NCBI RefSeq assembly: GCF_005930475.1
Contig: NZ_SJEW01000031.1
Location: 1 to 53,981, forward strand
Direction: 5' to 3'
From: Modestobacter altitudinis
GTDB lineage: Bacteria; Actinomycetota; Actinomycetes; Mycobacteriales; Geodermatophilaceae
Length of the DNA: 53,981 bases
This document shows positions 6,807 to 15,029 of the stretch, piece by piece. The position numbers and the translations under genes were made by a program. The notes under the pieces were generated by a model. It was not told where the DNA came from and did no database searches. It worked only from the letters and a program-made list of their open reading frames with translations. The first letter of the stretch is position 1. Every line of letters begins with the position of its first letter.

Positions 6807-7967
6807 ATGACCGACACGTTGACCGGTTCGCCGGCGCTCGACGCCGTGAACGCGGCGCTGGCGACCGTCCAGGACCCGGAGATCAACCGCCCGCTGCCCG
6901 AGCTGGGCATGGTCAAGGACGTGCAGATCGGCGTCGGGGGCGACCCGGGCGCGGTGCGCATCGAGGTCTACCTGACCGTCGCCGGCTGCCCCATGCGCGA
7001 GACGATCACCAACCGGGTCACCCAGGCCGTGGGTGCCGTCCCCGGCGTGACCGCCGTCCAGGTCGGCCTGGACGTGATGAGCGACGAGCAGCGCACCGAG
7101 CTGCGCAAGACCGTCCGCGGCACGGACGCCGCCGAGCCGGTCATCCCGTTCGCGCAGCCCGGCTCGCTGACCCGCGTCTACGCGGTCGCCTCGGGCAAGG
7201 GCGGCGTGGGCAAGTCCAGCGTGACGGTGAACCTGGCCGCCGCGCTGGCCAGGAAGGGCCTGTCGGTCGGCGTCGTGGACGCCGACATCTACGGCCACTC
7301 GGTGCCGCGCATGCTGGGCGTCGACGAGAAGCCGACCCAGGTCGAGAGCATGATCATGCCGCCGCAGTCCTACGGCGTGAAGGTCATCTCGATCGGCATG
7401 TTCACCCCCGGCAACACCCCGGTCGTCTGGCGCGGGCCGATGCTGCACCGCGCGCTGCAGCAGTTCCTCGCCGACGTGTGGTGGGGCGACCTCGACGTCC
7501 TGCTGCTGGACCTCCCGCCGGGCACCGGTGACGTCGCGATCTCGGTGGCTCAGCTGGTGCCGAACGCCGAGATCCTGGTGGTGACCACGCCGCAGCTCGC
7601 CGCCGCCGAGGTGGCGGAGCGGGCGGGCGCGATTGCCACCCAGACGCACCAGCAGGTGGTCGGGGTCGTGGAGAACATGTCCTGGCTGGAGCTGCCCGAC
7701 GGCCAGCGCATGGAGGTCTTCGGCTCCGGTGGTGGCCAGGCGGTGTCCGACGCGCTGACCAAGACCCTCGGCGCCCGGGTGCCGCTGCTCGGCCAGATCC
7801 CGCTGGACACCCGGCTGCGCGAGGCCGGTGACGCGGGTGCGCCGATCGTGCTGGCCGAGCCCGAGGCGCCGGCCGCCCAGGCGCTGGCCGCGATCGCGGA
7901 CTCCCTCGCCGTCCGCCAGCGCGGGCTGTCCGGCATGTCCCTGGGGCTGACGCCGGTCCGCCGCTGA
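6807..7967 (+). CDS. mrp: Mrp/NBP35-family iron-sulfur carrier ATPase
   Basis: A cytosolic P-loop ATPase of the Mrp/ApbC family that carries and transfers iron-sulfur clusters. An N-terminal MIP18/DUF59 domain (about 10-100) contains VAGCPMRETI. The ParA-like ATPase then starts with a deviant Walker A, SGKGGVGKSS, near residues 129-138. DADIYGHSVPRMLG, LLLDLPPGTGDV and VVGVVENMSW are all as expected. The usual C-terminal CxxC cluster site is absent: the region after ENMSW has no cysteine, a variation seen in actinobacterial Mrp. The ATG has AAGGAG eleven bases upstream, and TACAGT near 6734 could be the -10. Confidence 0.93.
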   Translation: MTDTLTGSPALDAVNAALATVQDPEINRPLPELGMVKDVQIGVGGDPGAVRIEVYLTVAGCPMRETITNRVTQAVGAVPGVTAVQVGLDVMSDEQRTELRKTVRGTDAAEPVIPFAQPGSLTRVYAVASGKGGVGKSSVTVNLAAALARKGLSVGVVDADIYGHSVPRMLGVDEKPTQVESMIMPPQSYGVKVISIGMFTPGNTPVVWRGPMLHRALQQFLADVWWGDLDVLLLDLPPGTGDVAISVAQLVPNAEILVVTTPQLAAAEVAERAGAIATQTHQQVVGVVENMSWLELPDGQRMEVFGSGGGQAVSDALTKTLGARVPLLGQIPLDTRLREAGDAGAPIVLAEPEAPAAQALAAIADSLAVRQRGLSGMSLGLTPVRR

Positions 7968-7979
7968 GCTGAGCACGTA

Positions 7980-8013
7980 CGACGGCCGGTCTCCCGCGGG
8001 AGGCCGGCCGTCG
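7980..8013. terminator. Strong hairpin between convergent mrp and HTH gene
   Basis: CGACGGCCGG pairs with CCGGCCGTCG (ten base pairs), continued inward by CTCCC/GGGAG around a tight CGCG loop. It lies between the mrp stop and the stop of the convergent HTH gene, so it probably serves both. There is no U tract, as usual in such genomes. Confidence 0.75.
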
Positions 8014-8017
8014 CCGT

Positions 8018-8251
8018 TCACGGGCCCGGTGTGACGGAGAACAGGTCCCCGGGCTGGCACCCGAGGGCGTCGCAGATCGCCGTCAGGGTGGAGAAGCGGA
8101 CGGCGCGGGCGCGGTCGTTCTTCAGCACCGACAGGTTCACGACGGTCACGCCGACCCGCTCGGCCAGCTCGGTGAGGGTCAGCCCGCGGTCGCTGAGCAG
8201 CCGGTCGAGGTGGCAGGTGACCCGGTGCGTCTCCAGGTCCGCGGGGCTCAC
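8018..8251 (-). CDS. Small Cro/CI (YozG-type) HTH regulator
   Basis: A 77-residue protein that is almost entirely one helix-turn-helix: LDRLLSDRGLTLTELAERVGV as helices 1-2 and a recognition helix around TVVNLSVLKNDRARAVRFSTL. It ends with CDALGCQPGDLFSV, typical of YozG/YdaS-like regulators. Its GTG overlaps the stop of the DUF2975 gene by four bases. This membrane-protein/HTH pairing is a common two-gene module and suggests the regulator answers to the membrane partner. Palindromes upstream of the pair are the likely operator. Confidence 0.88.
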   Translation of the reverse strand: MSPADLETHRVTCHLDRLLSDRGLTLTELAERVGVTVVNLSVLKNDRARAVRFSTLTAICDALGCQPGDLFSVTPGP

Positions 8252-8901
8252 ACCAGGCCCTCGACGTCCTGACTGAGCCGCTCCCCCTGCCGGAACGCCT
8301 CGGCCAGGACCACGAGCAGCAGTCCGGTGAGCAGCACCGGGGGAAAGCCGAAGGTCAGGCCCATGACGAACGGGCTCCCGGCGCCGACGAGGTCCAGCCG
8401 GTCGAGGACGACGAGCGAGCCGATCTGCGGCAGCAGCGGCCCGATGCCGCCGGCGACGACCACCACCACCGCCAGCCCGTTGAGCCGCCGGGCGTTGTCG
8501 GTGCCGAAGGCGCGGCCGGCCGCGACCGAGGTCAGCACCGAGCGCAGCAGCCAGGCACCCACGCCGACCGCGAGGCCGAGCACGACGGCGTCCCCGCGGG
8601 CGAGCAGCTGCTCGGCGATCGTGGAGTCCCAGGCGGAGAGCGCGAGCCCGTCGCCCTGGTTCTGCGCGGCGACCGCGGCCCCCTGCGGCAGATCCGGCAC
8701 CGCCAGCGGGACGCGGTCGAGCGCGCCGGAGTCGCCGACACCGGCGAGCTCGACCGGCACCTCGACCGCGGCGCCCGCCTGGGTCGCCCCGTTGACGGCG
8801 TAGACCGGCCCGGCGACGGCGGCCACCACGCCGACCAGCCCGACGAACCAGCTCAGGGACCGGATGGTCGCCGGTCTCACATACGCCTCGCGACGCGACA
8901 T
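8248..8901 (-). CDS. DUF2975 membrane protein paired with HTH regulator
   Basis: About 217 residues with four membrane helices: one near the N-terminus, then a roughly 70-residue extracytoplasmic loop, then three more. The loop followed by LLRSVLTSVAAGRAFGTDNARRL is characteristic of DUF2975. The ATG at 8901 is chosen because GGAGG stands five bases before it; a longer reading to GTG 8952 would run through the operator palindromes. Function is unknown. Coupling to the HTH gene points to an autoregulated membrane-sensing module. Confidence 0.85.
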   Translation of the reverse strand: MSRREAYVRPATIRSLSWFVGLVGVVAAVAGPVYAVNGATQAGAAVEVPVELAGVGDSGALDRVPLAVPDLPQGAAVAAQNQGDGLALSAWDSTIAEQLLARGDAVVLGLAVGVGAWLLRSVLTSVAAGRAFGTDNARRLNGLAVVVVVAGGIGPLLPQIGSLVVLDRLDLVGAGSPFVMGLTFGFPPVLLTGLLLVVLAEAFRQGERLSQDVEGLV

Positions 8902-8915
8902 GCCGCCTCCGGTGT

Positions 8916-8963
8916 ATCGAACGTCGATGGGTCGGACGTTGAGTGTGCCCATCGACAGTCGAT
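8916..8963. promoter_or_regulatory. Twin ATCGANNNTCGAT operators upstream of DUF2975/HTH pair
   Basis: Two palindromes of the form ATCGA-N3-TCGAT lie at 8916-8928 and 8951-8963, 35 bases centre to centre. A longer inverted repeat, TCGATGGG (8924-8931) with CCCATCGA (8948-8955), links them. They sit just upstream of the module's start codon, as expected for autoregulation by the HTH protein. Confidence 0.55.
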
Positions 8964-9050
8964 GTGTCCAGCATCCCCGGGCAGCGACTCACCCAGCCCC
9001 GGTGCACGGGCCGTCGCCGCGTCAGCCCGGGGTGGGAGGACCGGGCCCCG

Positions 9051-9443
9051 TCAGGTCGCGTCGGGGTCGAACGGCGGGGGTGTCGCGGAGTCCCGTGCCC
9101 GGGTGCGCTGCGAGGGCCGGACCCGGCCCGCGGCGGTGGCCGCCGTCGCGCCGGTCGTCCCGGAGGCACTCCCGCGCCGCACCGGGGTGTCGTCGTCGGC
9201 GAGCAGCTGCTGCCGGATGAACGTCTTGGGGTGGTACTGCCGCAGGTCGACGTCCCGCAGGTGGTCGAAGTCGTCACCGAGGGACTCGTGCAGCTGCCCG
9301 CGCACGCCGGTGATCGCCTCGCGGGCCTTCTTCAGCCCGGCGGCCGCGTCCTTGGCCAGGGTGGGCAGCCGCTCGGGACCGAAGATGAACAGCGCGGCCA
9401 GCGCGAGGACGACGATCTCGCCCCAGCCGATCGAGTCGAACAC
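9051..9443 (-). CDS. tatB: Sec-independent translocase subunit TatB
   Basis: A 130-residue TatB. It has a short N-terminal helix (IGWGEIVVLALAALFIFGPERLP, residues 5-27) with the conserved Glu in the membrane segment and the FGPERLP hinge. An amphipathic helix (LAKDAAAGLKKAREAITGVRGQL) and a disordered charged tail follow. The extended tail and LRQYHPKTFIRQQL are typical of actinobacterial TatB rather than TatA. TatB recognises twin-arginine signals; the window has clients (multicopper oxidase, molybdopterin fusion). The GTG is preceded by GGGGAGG. Confidence 0.92.
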   Translation of the reverse strand: MFDSIGWGEIVVLALAALFIFGPERLPTLAKDAAAGLKKAREAITGVRGQLHESLGDDFDHLRDVDLRQYHPKTFIRQQLLADDDTPVRRGSASGTTGATAATAAGRVRPSQRTRARDSATPPPFDPDAT

Positions 9444-9477
9444 CGTTCCTCCCCTGAGTCGTGCCCAGCGTAGTTCG

Positions 9478-9538
9478 GCCCCCTGCAGGGGCCCGCCGCG
9501 AGCGTGCGAGTGGTGGGGGGGCAGGGGGTCCTTCGTCA
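9478..9538 (-). repeat. Stop-codon-fused repeat, copy B (after htrA-like gene)
   Basis: From the protease stop on the minus strand: TGA, CGAAGGACCCCC, a C-rich stretch, ACTCGCACG, CTCGCGGCGGGCCCC, then the palindrome CCCCTGCAGGGG. It has the same block order as copies A, C and D, and GGACCCCC can pair with GGGCCCC. Confidence 0.6.
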
Positions 9539-11134
9539 GGCGGTGGCGAGGGTGGCCGTGACCTCGCGTGAGCCGCCGTTGCGGACGAGCTCGAGGGTGA
9601 TCGTGTCGCCCGGTTCGTGGGCGTCGACCGCGACGACGAGCTCCTCGGAGCTCGCCACCGGTGCACCGTCGACGGCGATGACCACGTCCTGCTCCTGCAC
9701 CCCGGCGTCGGCGGCCGGGCTGTCGGGCTCGACGTTGAGCACCAGCGCGCCGTCCCGGGTGCCGTCGGTGACGGTGCGGGCGTTGACGCCCAGCGAGGCG
9801 TGCACCGCGGTGCCGGTGGAGATGAGCTGCTCGGCGATGTCGCGCACCGTGTCGATCGGGATGGCGAAGCCGAGGCCGATCGAGCCGCCGGTCGTGCTGC
9901 TGCCGCCGACGGAGGCGATGGCGGTGTTGATGCCGATCACCGCACCGGTGCCGTCGACCAGCGCGCCACCGGAGTTGCCCGGGTTGATCGGGGCGTCGGT
10001 CTGCACGGCGCTGATCACCGCGTTCGTGTCGCTGCCCTCACCGGAGAGCCGCACCGGCCGGTCCAGTGCGCTGACGATGCCGCTGGTGACCGTGCCGGCC
10101 AGCCCGAGCGGCGAGCCGATGGCCACGACCGGGTCGCCGACCACCAGGTCGTCGGACTCCCCCAGCGCCGCCTCGGCGAGCCCGGGCTTGTCGACCTTGA
10201 GCACGGCGATGTCGCTGGCCGGGTCGCGGCCGACGATCTTGGCCGCGGAGCCGCTGCCGTCGCTGAACACCGCGCGGATCGAGGCGTCCTCGGCGTCGGC
10301 TGCCCCGGAGACGACGTGGTTGTTGGTGACGATGTAGCCGCCGTCGGCGTCGATCACGACCCCGGAGCCGGTGGCGCCTGCGTTGGTCAGCGTGACCTCG
10401 ATGGAGACGACCGTCGGGTTGACCCGGCCGGCGATGTCGGCGACCGACCCGGGCTCGCGGCTCACCCCCGGCGACACCGAGGACAGCTGGGTGCCCGGGG
10501 CGAGCAACGGCTCCTCGTCGGCGGTCCGCCCCAGCCACCAGGCGGTGGTGCCACCGACGACGCCCACCAGCAGCAGGCTCAGCAGCGCCAGGACCGCGAG
10601 CCGGACGGAGACGTCGCGCAGCCGGAGCTTCCTGCGGCCCTGCGCGTCGACGACGACCGGGCCGTCGTCGGTCTCCTCCTCGGCCGGGTACTGGGCGGGG
10701 GCACCGAGACCAGCAGGCGCGTACGGGTCACGCCACGGGTCGGCGGCCGCGTCGGGCTTCCAGAACGGTGCGGTCGCGGTGCGGCGGGCGGTCCGCCGGC
10801 CGCCGGGCGGCTCACCGAGCCCGCGGGCGCCGTCGCGCGGGGCGAAGGCACGCAGCAGGGCCTCCGGCGGTGGCGGGGGCACCGGACGGGGCGGGGCGCT
10901 GGGCCGGTCGGCGCCGAAGGAACCGGCGACGTCACGGGGCCGACCGAAGGCCGCCTGCTGCGCGGGGGGCGTCGGCGGCGGTGCCGGCGTGCTGGGCTGC
11001 AGCCGCTCGCCGGTCGGCGCGAACGCCCCGGTCGTACCGGCGGGACGGGCGAAGGTAGCCGCGGCAGGGCGGCCGTCGGCCGGCTCGGCCGGCGGACCGG
11101 TCGAGGACGGCTCGGTGCCGGGGGTCTCGCTCAG
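9536..11134 (-). CDS. HtrA/DegP-type membrane-anchored serine protease
   Basis: An envelope-stress protease. A Pro/Ala-rich cytoplasmic N-terminus of about 200 residues precedes a single membrane anchor (LAVLALLSLLLVGVVGG). The trypsin-like domain follows with His in TNNHVV, Asp in SDIAVLK and Ser in GNSGGAL, then a C-terminal PDZ domain (LVLNVEPDSPAADAGVQEQD). No ATG, GTG or TTG lies near the expected start. The frame meets CTG at 11134-11132, overlapping the anti-sigma stop as CTGA, so CTG initiation by translational coupling is proposed. The alternative, GTG 10882, would cut away much of the disordered tail. The gene is the last of the sigE unit. Confidence 0.88.
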   Translation of the reverse strand: MSETPGTEPSSTGPPAEPADGRPAAATFARPAGTTGAFAPTGERLQPSTPAPPPTPPAQQAAFGRPRDVAGSFGADRPSAPPRPVPPPPPEALLRAFAPRDGARGLGEPPGGRRTARRTATAPFWKPDAAADPWRDPYAPAGLGAPAQYPAEEETDDGPVVVDAQGRRKLRLRDVSVRLAVLALLSLLLVGVVGGTTAWWLGRTADEEPLLAPGTQLSSVSPGVSREPGSVADIAGRVNPTVVSIEVTLTNAGATGSGVVIDADGGYIVTNNHVVSGAADAEDASIRAVFSDGSGSAAKIVGRDPASDIAVLKVDKPGLAEAALGESDDLVVGDPVVAIGSPLGLAGTVTSGIVSALDRPVRLSGEGSDTNAVISAVQTDAPINPGNSGGALVDGTGAVIGINTAIASVGGSSTTGGSIGLGFAIPIDTVRDIAEQLISTGTAVHASLGVNARTVTDGTRDGALVLNVEPDSPAADAGVQEQDVVIAVDGAPVASSEELVVAVDAHEPGDTITLELVRNGGSREVTATLATA

Positions 11135-11727
11135 GGCGTCCCGCCGTTGGGCAGCGGGGTGGTCGCACCCACGGTGAGGGTGCGCGCCACGGGCGGCACG
11201 ATGTCGGTGCGCTCGGCGGAGTCGGTGCTGCGGACCGCGCCGGCCACCGCTCCACCGGTCGGGCCGTCGTCGCTCGGGACGTCGGCACCGGGCAGCGTCA
11301 CGGCCAGGACGGCGACGCCCAGACCGATCCCGGCCAGCGCACCGGTCATCCCCCGGCGCAGCCAACGGCCGCCGGTGTCGGCGGGGCGCTCCGGCTCGGG
11401 CGGCGTCAGCGGGATCGCCCAGGACCCGCCCGAGCCGCTCAGGGTCAGGCCGTCGGCGTCGGCGCTGAGCCCGCTCAGCCCCCCGCCGCCGGGGACGTCA
11501 GCGGTGAACGGGATGGCCTTCAGCCGGGACAGCAGGTCACCGGGGACGGCGACGTCGTCATCGCGCTGCAGCGCGGCCTTGGCCTCGCGCTGCGCGGCGA
11601 CCGCCATCCGGCACTGCGCGCAGCCGCCGAGGTGCCGGGCGGCCCGGCCCGCGGCGCCGCCGGAGAGCTCGCCGTCGACGAGCGCGGCGATCGCCTCCTG
11701 GGCGAGGTGGCTCTCCGGGATGCTCAT
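11131..11727 (-). CDS. Zinc-binding anti-sigma factor (RseA-type) for SigE
   Basis: A 198-residue protein with a ZAS/zf-HC2 domain: His32, Cys36 and Cys39 form the HxxxCxxC motif (RHLGGCAQC). A Gly/Pro-rich linker leads to one membrane helix near residues 126-145 and an extracytoplasmic tail. By family it binds and inhibits the ECF sigma factor until envelope stress. Its ATG overlaps the sigE stop by four bases, and its own stop overlaps the putative CTG start of htrA. Confidence 0.88.
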   Translation of the reverse strand: MSIPESHLAQEAIAALVDGELSGGAAGRAARHLGGCAQCRMAVAAQREAKAALQRDDDVAVPGDLLSRLKAIPFTADVPGGGGLSGLSADADGLTLSGSGGSWAIPLTPPEPERPADTGGRWLRRGMTGALAGIGLGVAVLAVTLPGADVPSDDGPTGGAVAGAVRSTDSAERTDIVPPVARTLTVGATTPLPNGGTP

Positions 11728-12419
11728 GAGGTCGCGCCCGCCTCGGTCAACGGCGTGCGGCCGGGGGCGAGGTGGGCCAGCGCCTCGCGCAGCTGCACCC
11801 GCCCGCGGTGGATCCGGCTGCGCACCGTGCCCAGCTTGATCCCCAACGTCGCCGAGATCTCCTCATAGGTCAGACCCTCGATGTCACACAGCACCACCGC
11901 CACCCGGAACTCCGGGGACAACGCATCCAGCGCCGCCTGCACCTGCGGGTCCAGGTGCGTGTCGGCGTACACCTGCTCCGGACTCGGCGCCGACCCCGGC
12001 AACCGCTCGGTGTCCTCGGGCAGCGCGTCGAACCGGATCCGCGCCCGGCGCCGCACCATGTCCAGGAACAGGTTCGTGGTGATCCGGTGCAACCAGCCCT
12101 CGAAGGTGCCCGGGGAGAAGTCCGCCAACGACCGGAACACCCGCACGAAGGTCTCCTGGGTCAGGTCCTCGGCGTCCTGCTGGTTGCCCGAGAGCCGGTA
12201 GGCCAGCCGGTACACCCGCGCCGAGTGGTCCCGCACGACCTGCTCCCAGGACGGCGCCACCCAGCCCTCGACCGCGGCGACCGGCTCGGGACCGGCGGGT
12301 GCGGTCGCAGCGGGTCCGGTCACCACCTCAGGATCGCAGACGGCCGCCGGCGGCGACACCGCCCCATCGGGGGTGGTCCGCAGGGCAGGACGCTGACTGG
12401 TGGTACGCGACAGACGCAC
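11724..12419 (-). CDS. sigE: ECF sigma factor SigE
   Basis: It has sigma region 2 ([30 protein letters not shown], then [19 protein letters not shown]) and region 4 ([41 protein letters not shown]). The order sigE, zinc anti-sigma, htrA with tatB next is the mycobacterial sigE locus plan. A start at GTG 12419 is preferred over GTG 12473. An ECF-type promoter lies at 12427-12456, and GTG 12419 falls seven bases past its -10, so 12473 would lie upstream of the promoter. GTG 12326 is a shorter alternative; the conserved domain begins later in all cases. Confidence 0.9.
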   Translation of the reverse strand: MRLSRTTSQRPALRTTPDGAVSPPAAVCDPEVVTGPAATAPAGPEPVAAVEGWVAPSWEQVVRDHSARVYRLAYRLSGNQQDAEDLTQETFVRVFRSLADFSPGTFEGWLHRITTNLFLDMVRRRARIRFDALPEDTERLPGSAPSPEQVYADTHLDPQVQAALDALSPEFRVAVVLCDIEGLTYEEISATLGIKLGTVRSRIHRGRVQLREALAHLAPGRTPLTEAGATS

Positions 12420-12426
12420 GTCTCGT

Positions 12427-12456
12427 CCAACGGGTGGGGACGGGGGCGGTGTTCCC
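12427..12456 (-). promoter_or_regulatory. ECF-type autoregulatory promoter of sigE
   Basis: On the minus strand GGGAAC (12456-12451) is followed after exactly 18 bases by CGTTGG (12432-12427). This fits the GGAAC-N16-19-GTT pattern of stress ECF sigma factors. GTG 12419 begins seven bases after CGTTGG, so the message would be leaderless. Confidence 0.6.
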
Positions 12457-12550
12457 GTCGGCGGCGGACCCACAGGGAGTTCCCAGGCGGTGGTCCCGAC
12501 CGGCCACCCACTCGGGCGGCCACCTCCCTCCCGCCACTACCCTCGCCCGG

Positions 12551-13222
12551 GTGACCACCGCCGCCGGACCGCCCCCCGCCGGGTCCCCCACCGGCGCGGC
12601 CGACTACGCGGACAGCTTCGCGGCCGAGACCCCCGAGCAGCTGGGGGCCCGGCACCGCGCGCTCGCCTCGGCCACCGCCTTCGGCACGCCCCGGCCGGTG
12701 GAGCCGGCGGTCGGCGCGACGCTGGCCGTGCTGGCCGCCAGCGGCAGCGCCCGCTCGGTGGTCTCCATCGGCAGCGGTGGCGGCGTGGCCGGGCTGTGGC
12801 TGCTGCAGGGCATGCGCAGCGACGGCGTCCTCACCGCGCTGGACGGTGACCCGGCGGAGCTGCGGGCCGCCCGGCGCGCGTTCGGCGAGGCCGGCATCGC
12901 GTCCGGTCGCACCCGGCTGATCTTCGGCACGCCGGGCGAGGTGCTGCCGCGGCTGTCCCCCACCGCCTACGACGTGGTCTTCTGCGACGGCCCGCCGCTG
13001 GAGTACTCGGCCCACCTGGCCGGGCTGCTCGGCCTGATCCGCCCCGGCGGCTCGCTCGTCTGCCACGGCCTGCTGGCCGACGGCGGGATCGCCGACCGGT
13101 CGGCCCGGGACCCGCAGAGCGTGGCCTGGCGGGAGATCGCCCGCACCGTCCGGGAGGACGAGACGCTCACCTGCGCGGTGCTGCCGATCGGCGCCGGCCT
13201 GCTGGTGGCCACCAAGCGCTGA
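12551..13222 (+). CDS. SAM-dependent O-methyltransferase family protein
   Basis: About 223 residues with a class I methyltransferase fold. Motif I is SIGSGGGVAGLWLL, the acidic residue after strand two is in LTALDGDP, and YDVVFCDGPPLEY followed by LIRPGGSLVCHGLL completes the core. This resembles the Rv1220c-type family next to sigE in mycobacteria; its substrate is unknown. GTG 12551 has TACCCT seven bases upstream, suggesting a leaderless transcript. It is divergent from sigE. Confidence 0.87.
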   Translation: MTTAAGPPPAGSPTGAADYADSFAAETPEQLGARHRALASATAFGTPRPVEPAVGATLAVLAASGSARSVVSIGSGGGVAGLWLLQGMRSDGVLTALDGDPAELRAARRAFGEAGIASGRTRLIFGTPGEVLPRLSPTAYDVVFCDGPPLEYSAHLAGLLGLIRPGGSLVCHGLLADGGIADRSARDPQSVAWREIARTVREDETLTCAVLPIGAGLLVATKR

Positions 13223-13235
13223 GCCGAGAGGCTCA
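13218..13235. terminator. Short hairpin between methyltransferase and 2H phosphoesterase
   Basis: CTGAGCC, loop GAGA, GGCTCAG: a perfect seven-base-pair stem with a four-base loop. Each arm contains one of the two convergent stop codons, so it can serve as a compact two-way terminator. Confidence 0.6.
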
Positions 13236-13745
13236 GGAGAAGGGGAACTCCGAGTCGGGGTCCCAGGGCCCGCCCCGGTAGTGCCAGAGGCCCAGACCGC
13301 GGGCGGTGACCGTCTCGGCGACGAACGCCGCGGACAGGTCCGCGTGCAGTGCCCGCGCGACGGCCGGCTCGACCTTGTTCTGCACGGTGACGTGCGGCCT
13401 GGACCACTGCCGGTCCTGCGGGGTCAGCCGGGACGCGAAGACCGCGGCCACCGACGCGCGCAGTGCCGTGAGCTCCGGGGCGTCCAGGTCCAGCGCCACC
13501 CCGCGGCCGAGGAAGCGCACCCCGGTGACGGCCACACCGAACGGCGGCCGGTCGGCCGCCGTCCGCAGGGCGTCCCGGACCTCGGGCAGCAGCTCGCCGG
13601 GCAGCGCGTGGAACAACGTCACGTGCGCGGCCAAGTGGTTGCGCGATGGCGGGAAGTGTGCCGCCCGCAACCGGTCGAACCGCTGCTGCGCGCCCTCGTC
13701 GAGCAGCAGCGTGACGATCAGGGGCGAGGGGCCGCCGTTGCTCAA
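13233..13745 (-). CDS. 2H phosphoesterase / 2'-5' RNA ligase family protein
   Basis: A 170-residue protein with both HxT motifs of the 2H superfamily: HVTLF near residues 41-45 and HVTVQ near 117-121, in two pseudosymmetric halves. The family opens or makes 2'-5' or cyclic phosphodiester bonds; the substrate here is unknown. Its start codon overlaps the end of glgC by four bases, so it is probably the second gene of a glgC transcript. Confidence 0.87.
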   Translation of the reverse strand: MSNGGPSPLIVTLLLDEGAQQRFDRLRAAHFPPSRNHLAAHVTLFHALPGELLPEVRDALRTAADRPPFGVAVTGVRFLGRGVALDLDAPELTALRASVAAVFASRLTPQDRQWSRPHVTVQNKVEPAVARALHADLSAAFVAETVTARGLGLWHYRGGPWDPDSEFPFS

Positions 13746-14959
13746 ATCGCGCGGGCGCCCTTGCCCAGGACCGTCACGCCGCCGGCGCTGACCTGGTAGC
13801 GCTCACGGTCCCGCTCGAGGTCGACCCCGATGTGCGCACCCGGCGGGACGACGACGTTCTTGTCCAGGATCGCCCGGCGCACGATCGCGCCCTCGCCGAT
13901 GTGGACGCCGTCCATCAGGACGCTGCCCTCGACCCGCGAGCCGCGCTCCAGGCGCACGTTCGGCGAGACCACCGAGCCGTGCACCGAACCGCCGTCGATG
14001 ATCACCCCGGCGCTGACCATCGACTCCTCGGCCCGGCCGCCGAGCACGAACTTCGCCGGCGGCAGCATGGGCGGCAGGGTGTAGATGGGCCAGCGGTCGT
14101 TGTAGAGGTTGAAGATCGGGCTGACCGAGACCAGGTCCATGTGCGCGTCGTAGTAGGCGTCCAGGGTCCCCACGTCGCGCCAGTAGCCGTGGTCGCGTTC
14201 GGTCTCGCCGGGCACCTGGTTGTTGCTGAAGTCGTAGACGTAGGCGTCGCCCGCCCCCGCCATCATCGGCATGATCGAGCCGCCCATGTCGTGCACGGAG
14301 GACTCGTCGGCGGCGTCGACCCGCAGCGCCTCGAGCAGCGCGTCGGTGGTGAACACGTAGTTGCCCATCGAGGCGAAGGTCTCGTCGGGGTTGTCCGGCA
14401 GGCCGGGCGGGTCGGACGGCTTCTCCAGGAACTGGAGGACCTTGCCGTTCACGTCGGAGTCGATGACACCGAACTCCGAGGCGTCCTTGCGGGGCACCCG
14501 GAGGCCGGCGACGGTGACGCCGGCGCCGGTGGCCAGGTGCTGCTCGATCATCTGCGCCGGGTCCATCCGGTACACGTGGTCGGCACCGAAGACGACGACG
14601 ATCTCCGGCCGGTCGTCGTAGATGAGGTTCAGGCTCTGGAAGATCGCGTCGGCGCTGCCGGTGTACCAGCGCGGGCCGAGACGCTGCTGCGCCGGGACCG
14701 GCGTGATGTAGCTGCCGAGCAGGGTCGACATCCGCCACACCGTGGTGATGTGCCGGTCCAGCGAGTGGCTCTTGTACTGGGTGAGCACCGCGATCCGGCG
14801 GATGTCGGCGTTCACCAGGTTGGAGAGCACGAAGTCGATGAGCCGGTAGTTGCCGCCGAAGGGCACCGCGGGCTTCGCCCGGTCCTCGCTGAGCGGGGCG
14901 AGCCGCTTGCCCGCTCCGCCTGCCAACACGATGCCGAGAACTCGGGGGCCGCCACGCAT
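13742..14959 (-). CDS. glgC: Glucose-1-phosphate adenylyltransferase
   Basis: Makes ADP-glucose from glucose-1-phosphate and ATP for alpha-glucan synthesis. A 405-residue GlgC with [26 protein letters not shown] at residues 11-36 (nucleotidyltransferase signature), [37 protein letters not shown] and a C-terminal left-handed beta helix ([17 protein letters not shown]). ATG 14959 has TACGTT six bases upstream, so probably leaderless. It is divergent from glgA, the same arrangement as Rv1213/Rv1212c in mycobacteria. Confidence 0.96.
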   Translation of the reverse strand: MRGGPRVLGIVLAGGAGKRLAPLSEDRAKPAVPFGGNYRLIDFVLSNLVNADIRRIAVLTQYKSHSLDRHITTVWRMSTLLGSYITPVPAQQRLGPRWYTGSADAIFQSLNLIYDDRPEIVVVFGADHVYRMDPAQMIEQHLATGAGVTVAGLRVPRKDASEFGVIDSDVNGKVLQFLEKPSDPPGLPDNPDETFASMGNYVFTTDALLEALRVDAADESSVHDMGGSIMPMMAGAGDAYVYDFSNNQVPGETERDHGYWRDVGTLDAYYDAHMDLVSVSPIFNLYNDRWPIYTLPPMLPPAKFVLGGRAEESMVSAGVIIDGGSVHGSVVSPNVRLERGSRVEGSVLMDGVHIGEGAIVRRAILDKNVVVPPGAHIGVDLERDRERYQVSAGGVTVLGKGARAI

Positions 14960-14965
14960 GGGGGC

Positions 14966-15023
14966 AACGTATCGGCTGTGGTGCCCGTTCGCCCCATCTG
15001 CGGCTGCGTTCACCACCTAGGGT
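14966..15023. promoter_or_regulatory. Divergent glgC/glgA promoter region with two near-start -10 elements
   Basis: On the minus strand TACGTT (14971-14966) lies six bases before the glgC ATG. On the plus strand TAGGGT (15018-15023) lies six bases before the glgA GTG. Both fit leaderless transcription; the region between is free for shared regulation. Confidence 0.45.
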
Positions 15024-15029
15024 GAGCCT

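Noticed and set aside
8902..8952. Longer N-terminus for the DUF2975 protein starting at GTG 8952
   Set aside because: It would run through the operator palindromes, whereas ATG 8901 has a good GGAGG five bases upstream and starts before the first helix.
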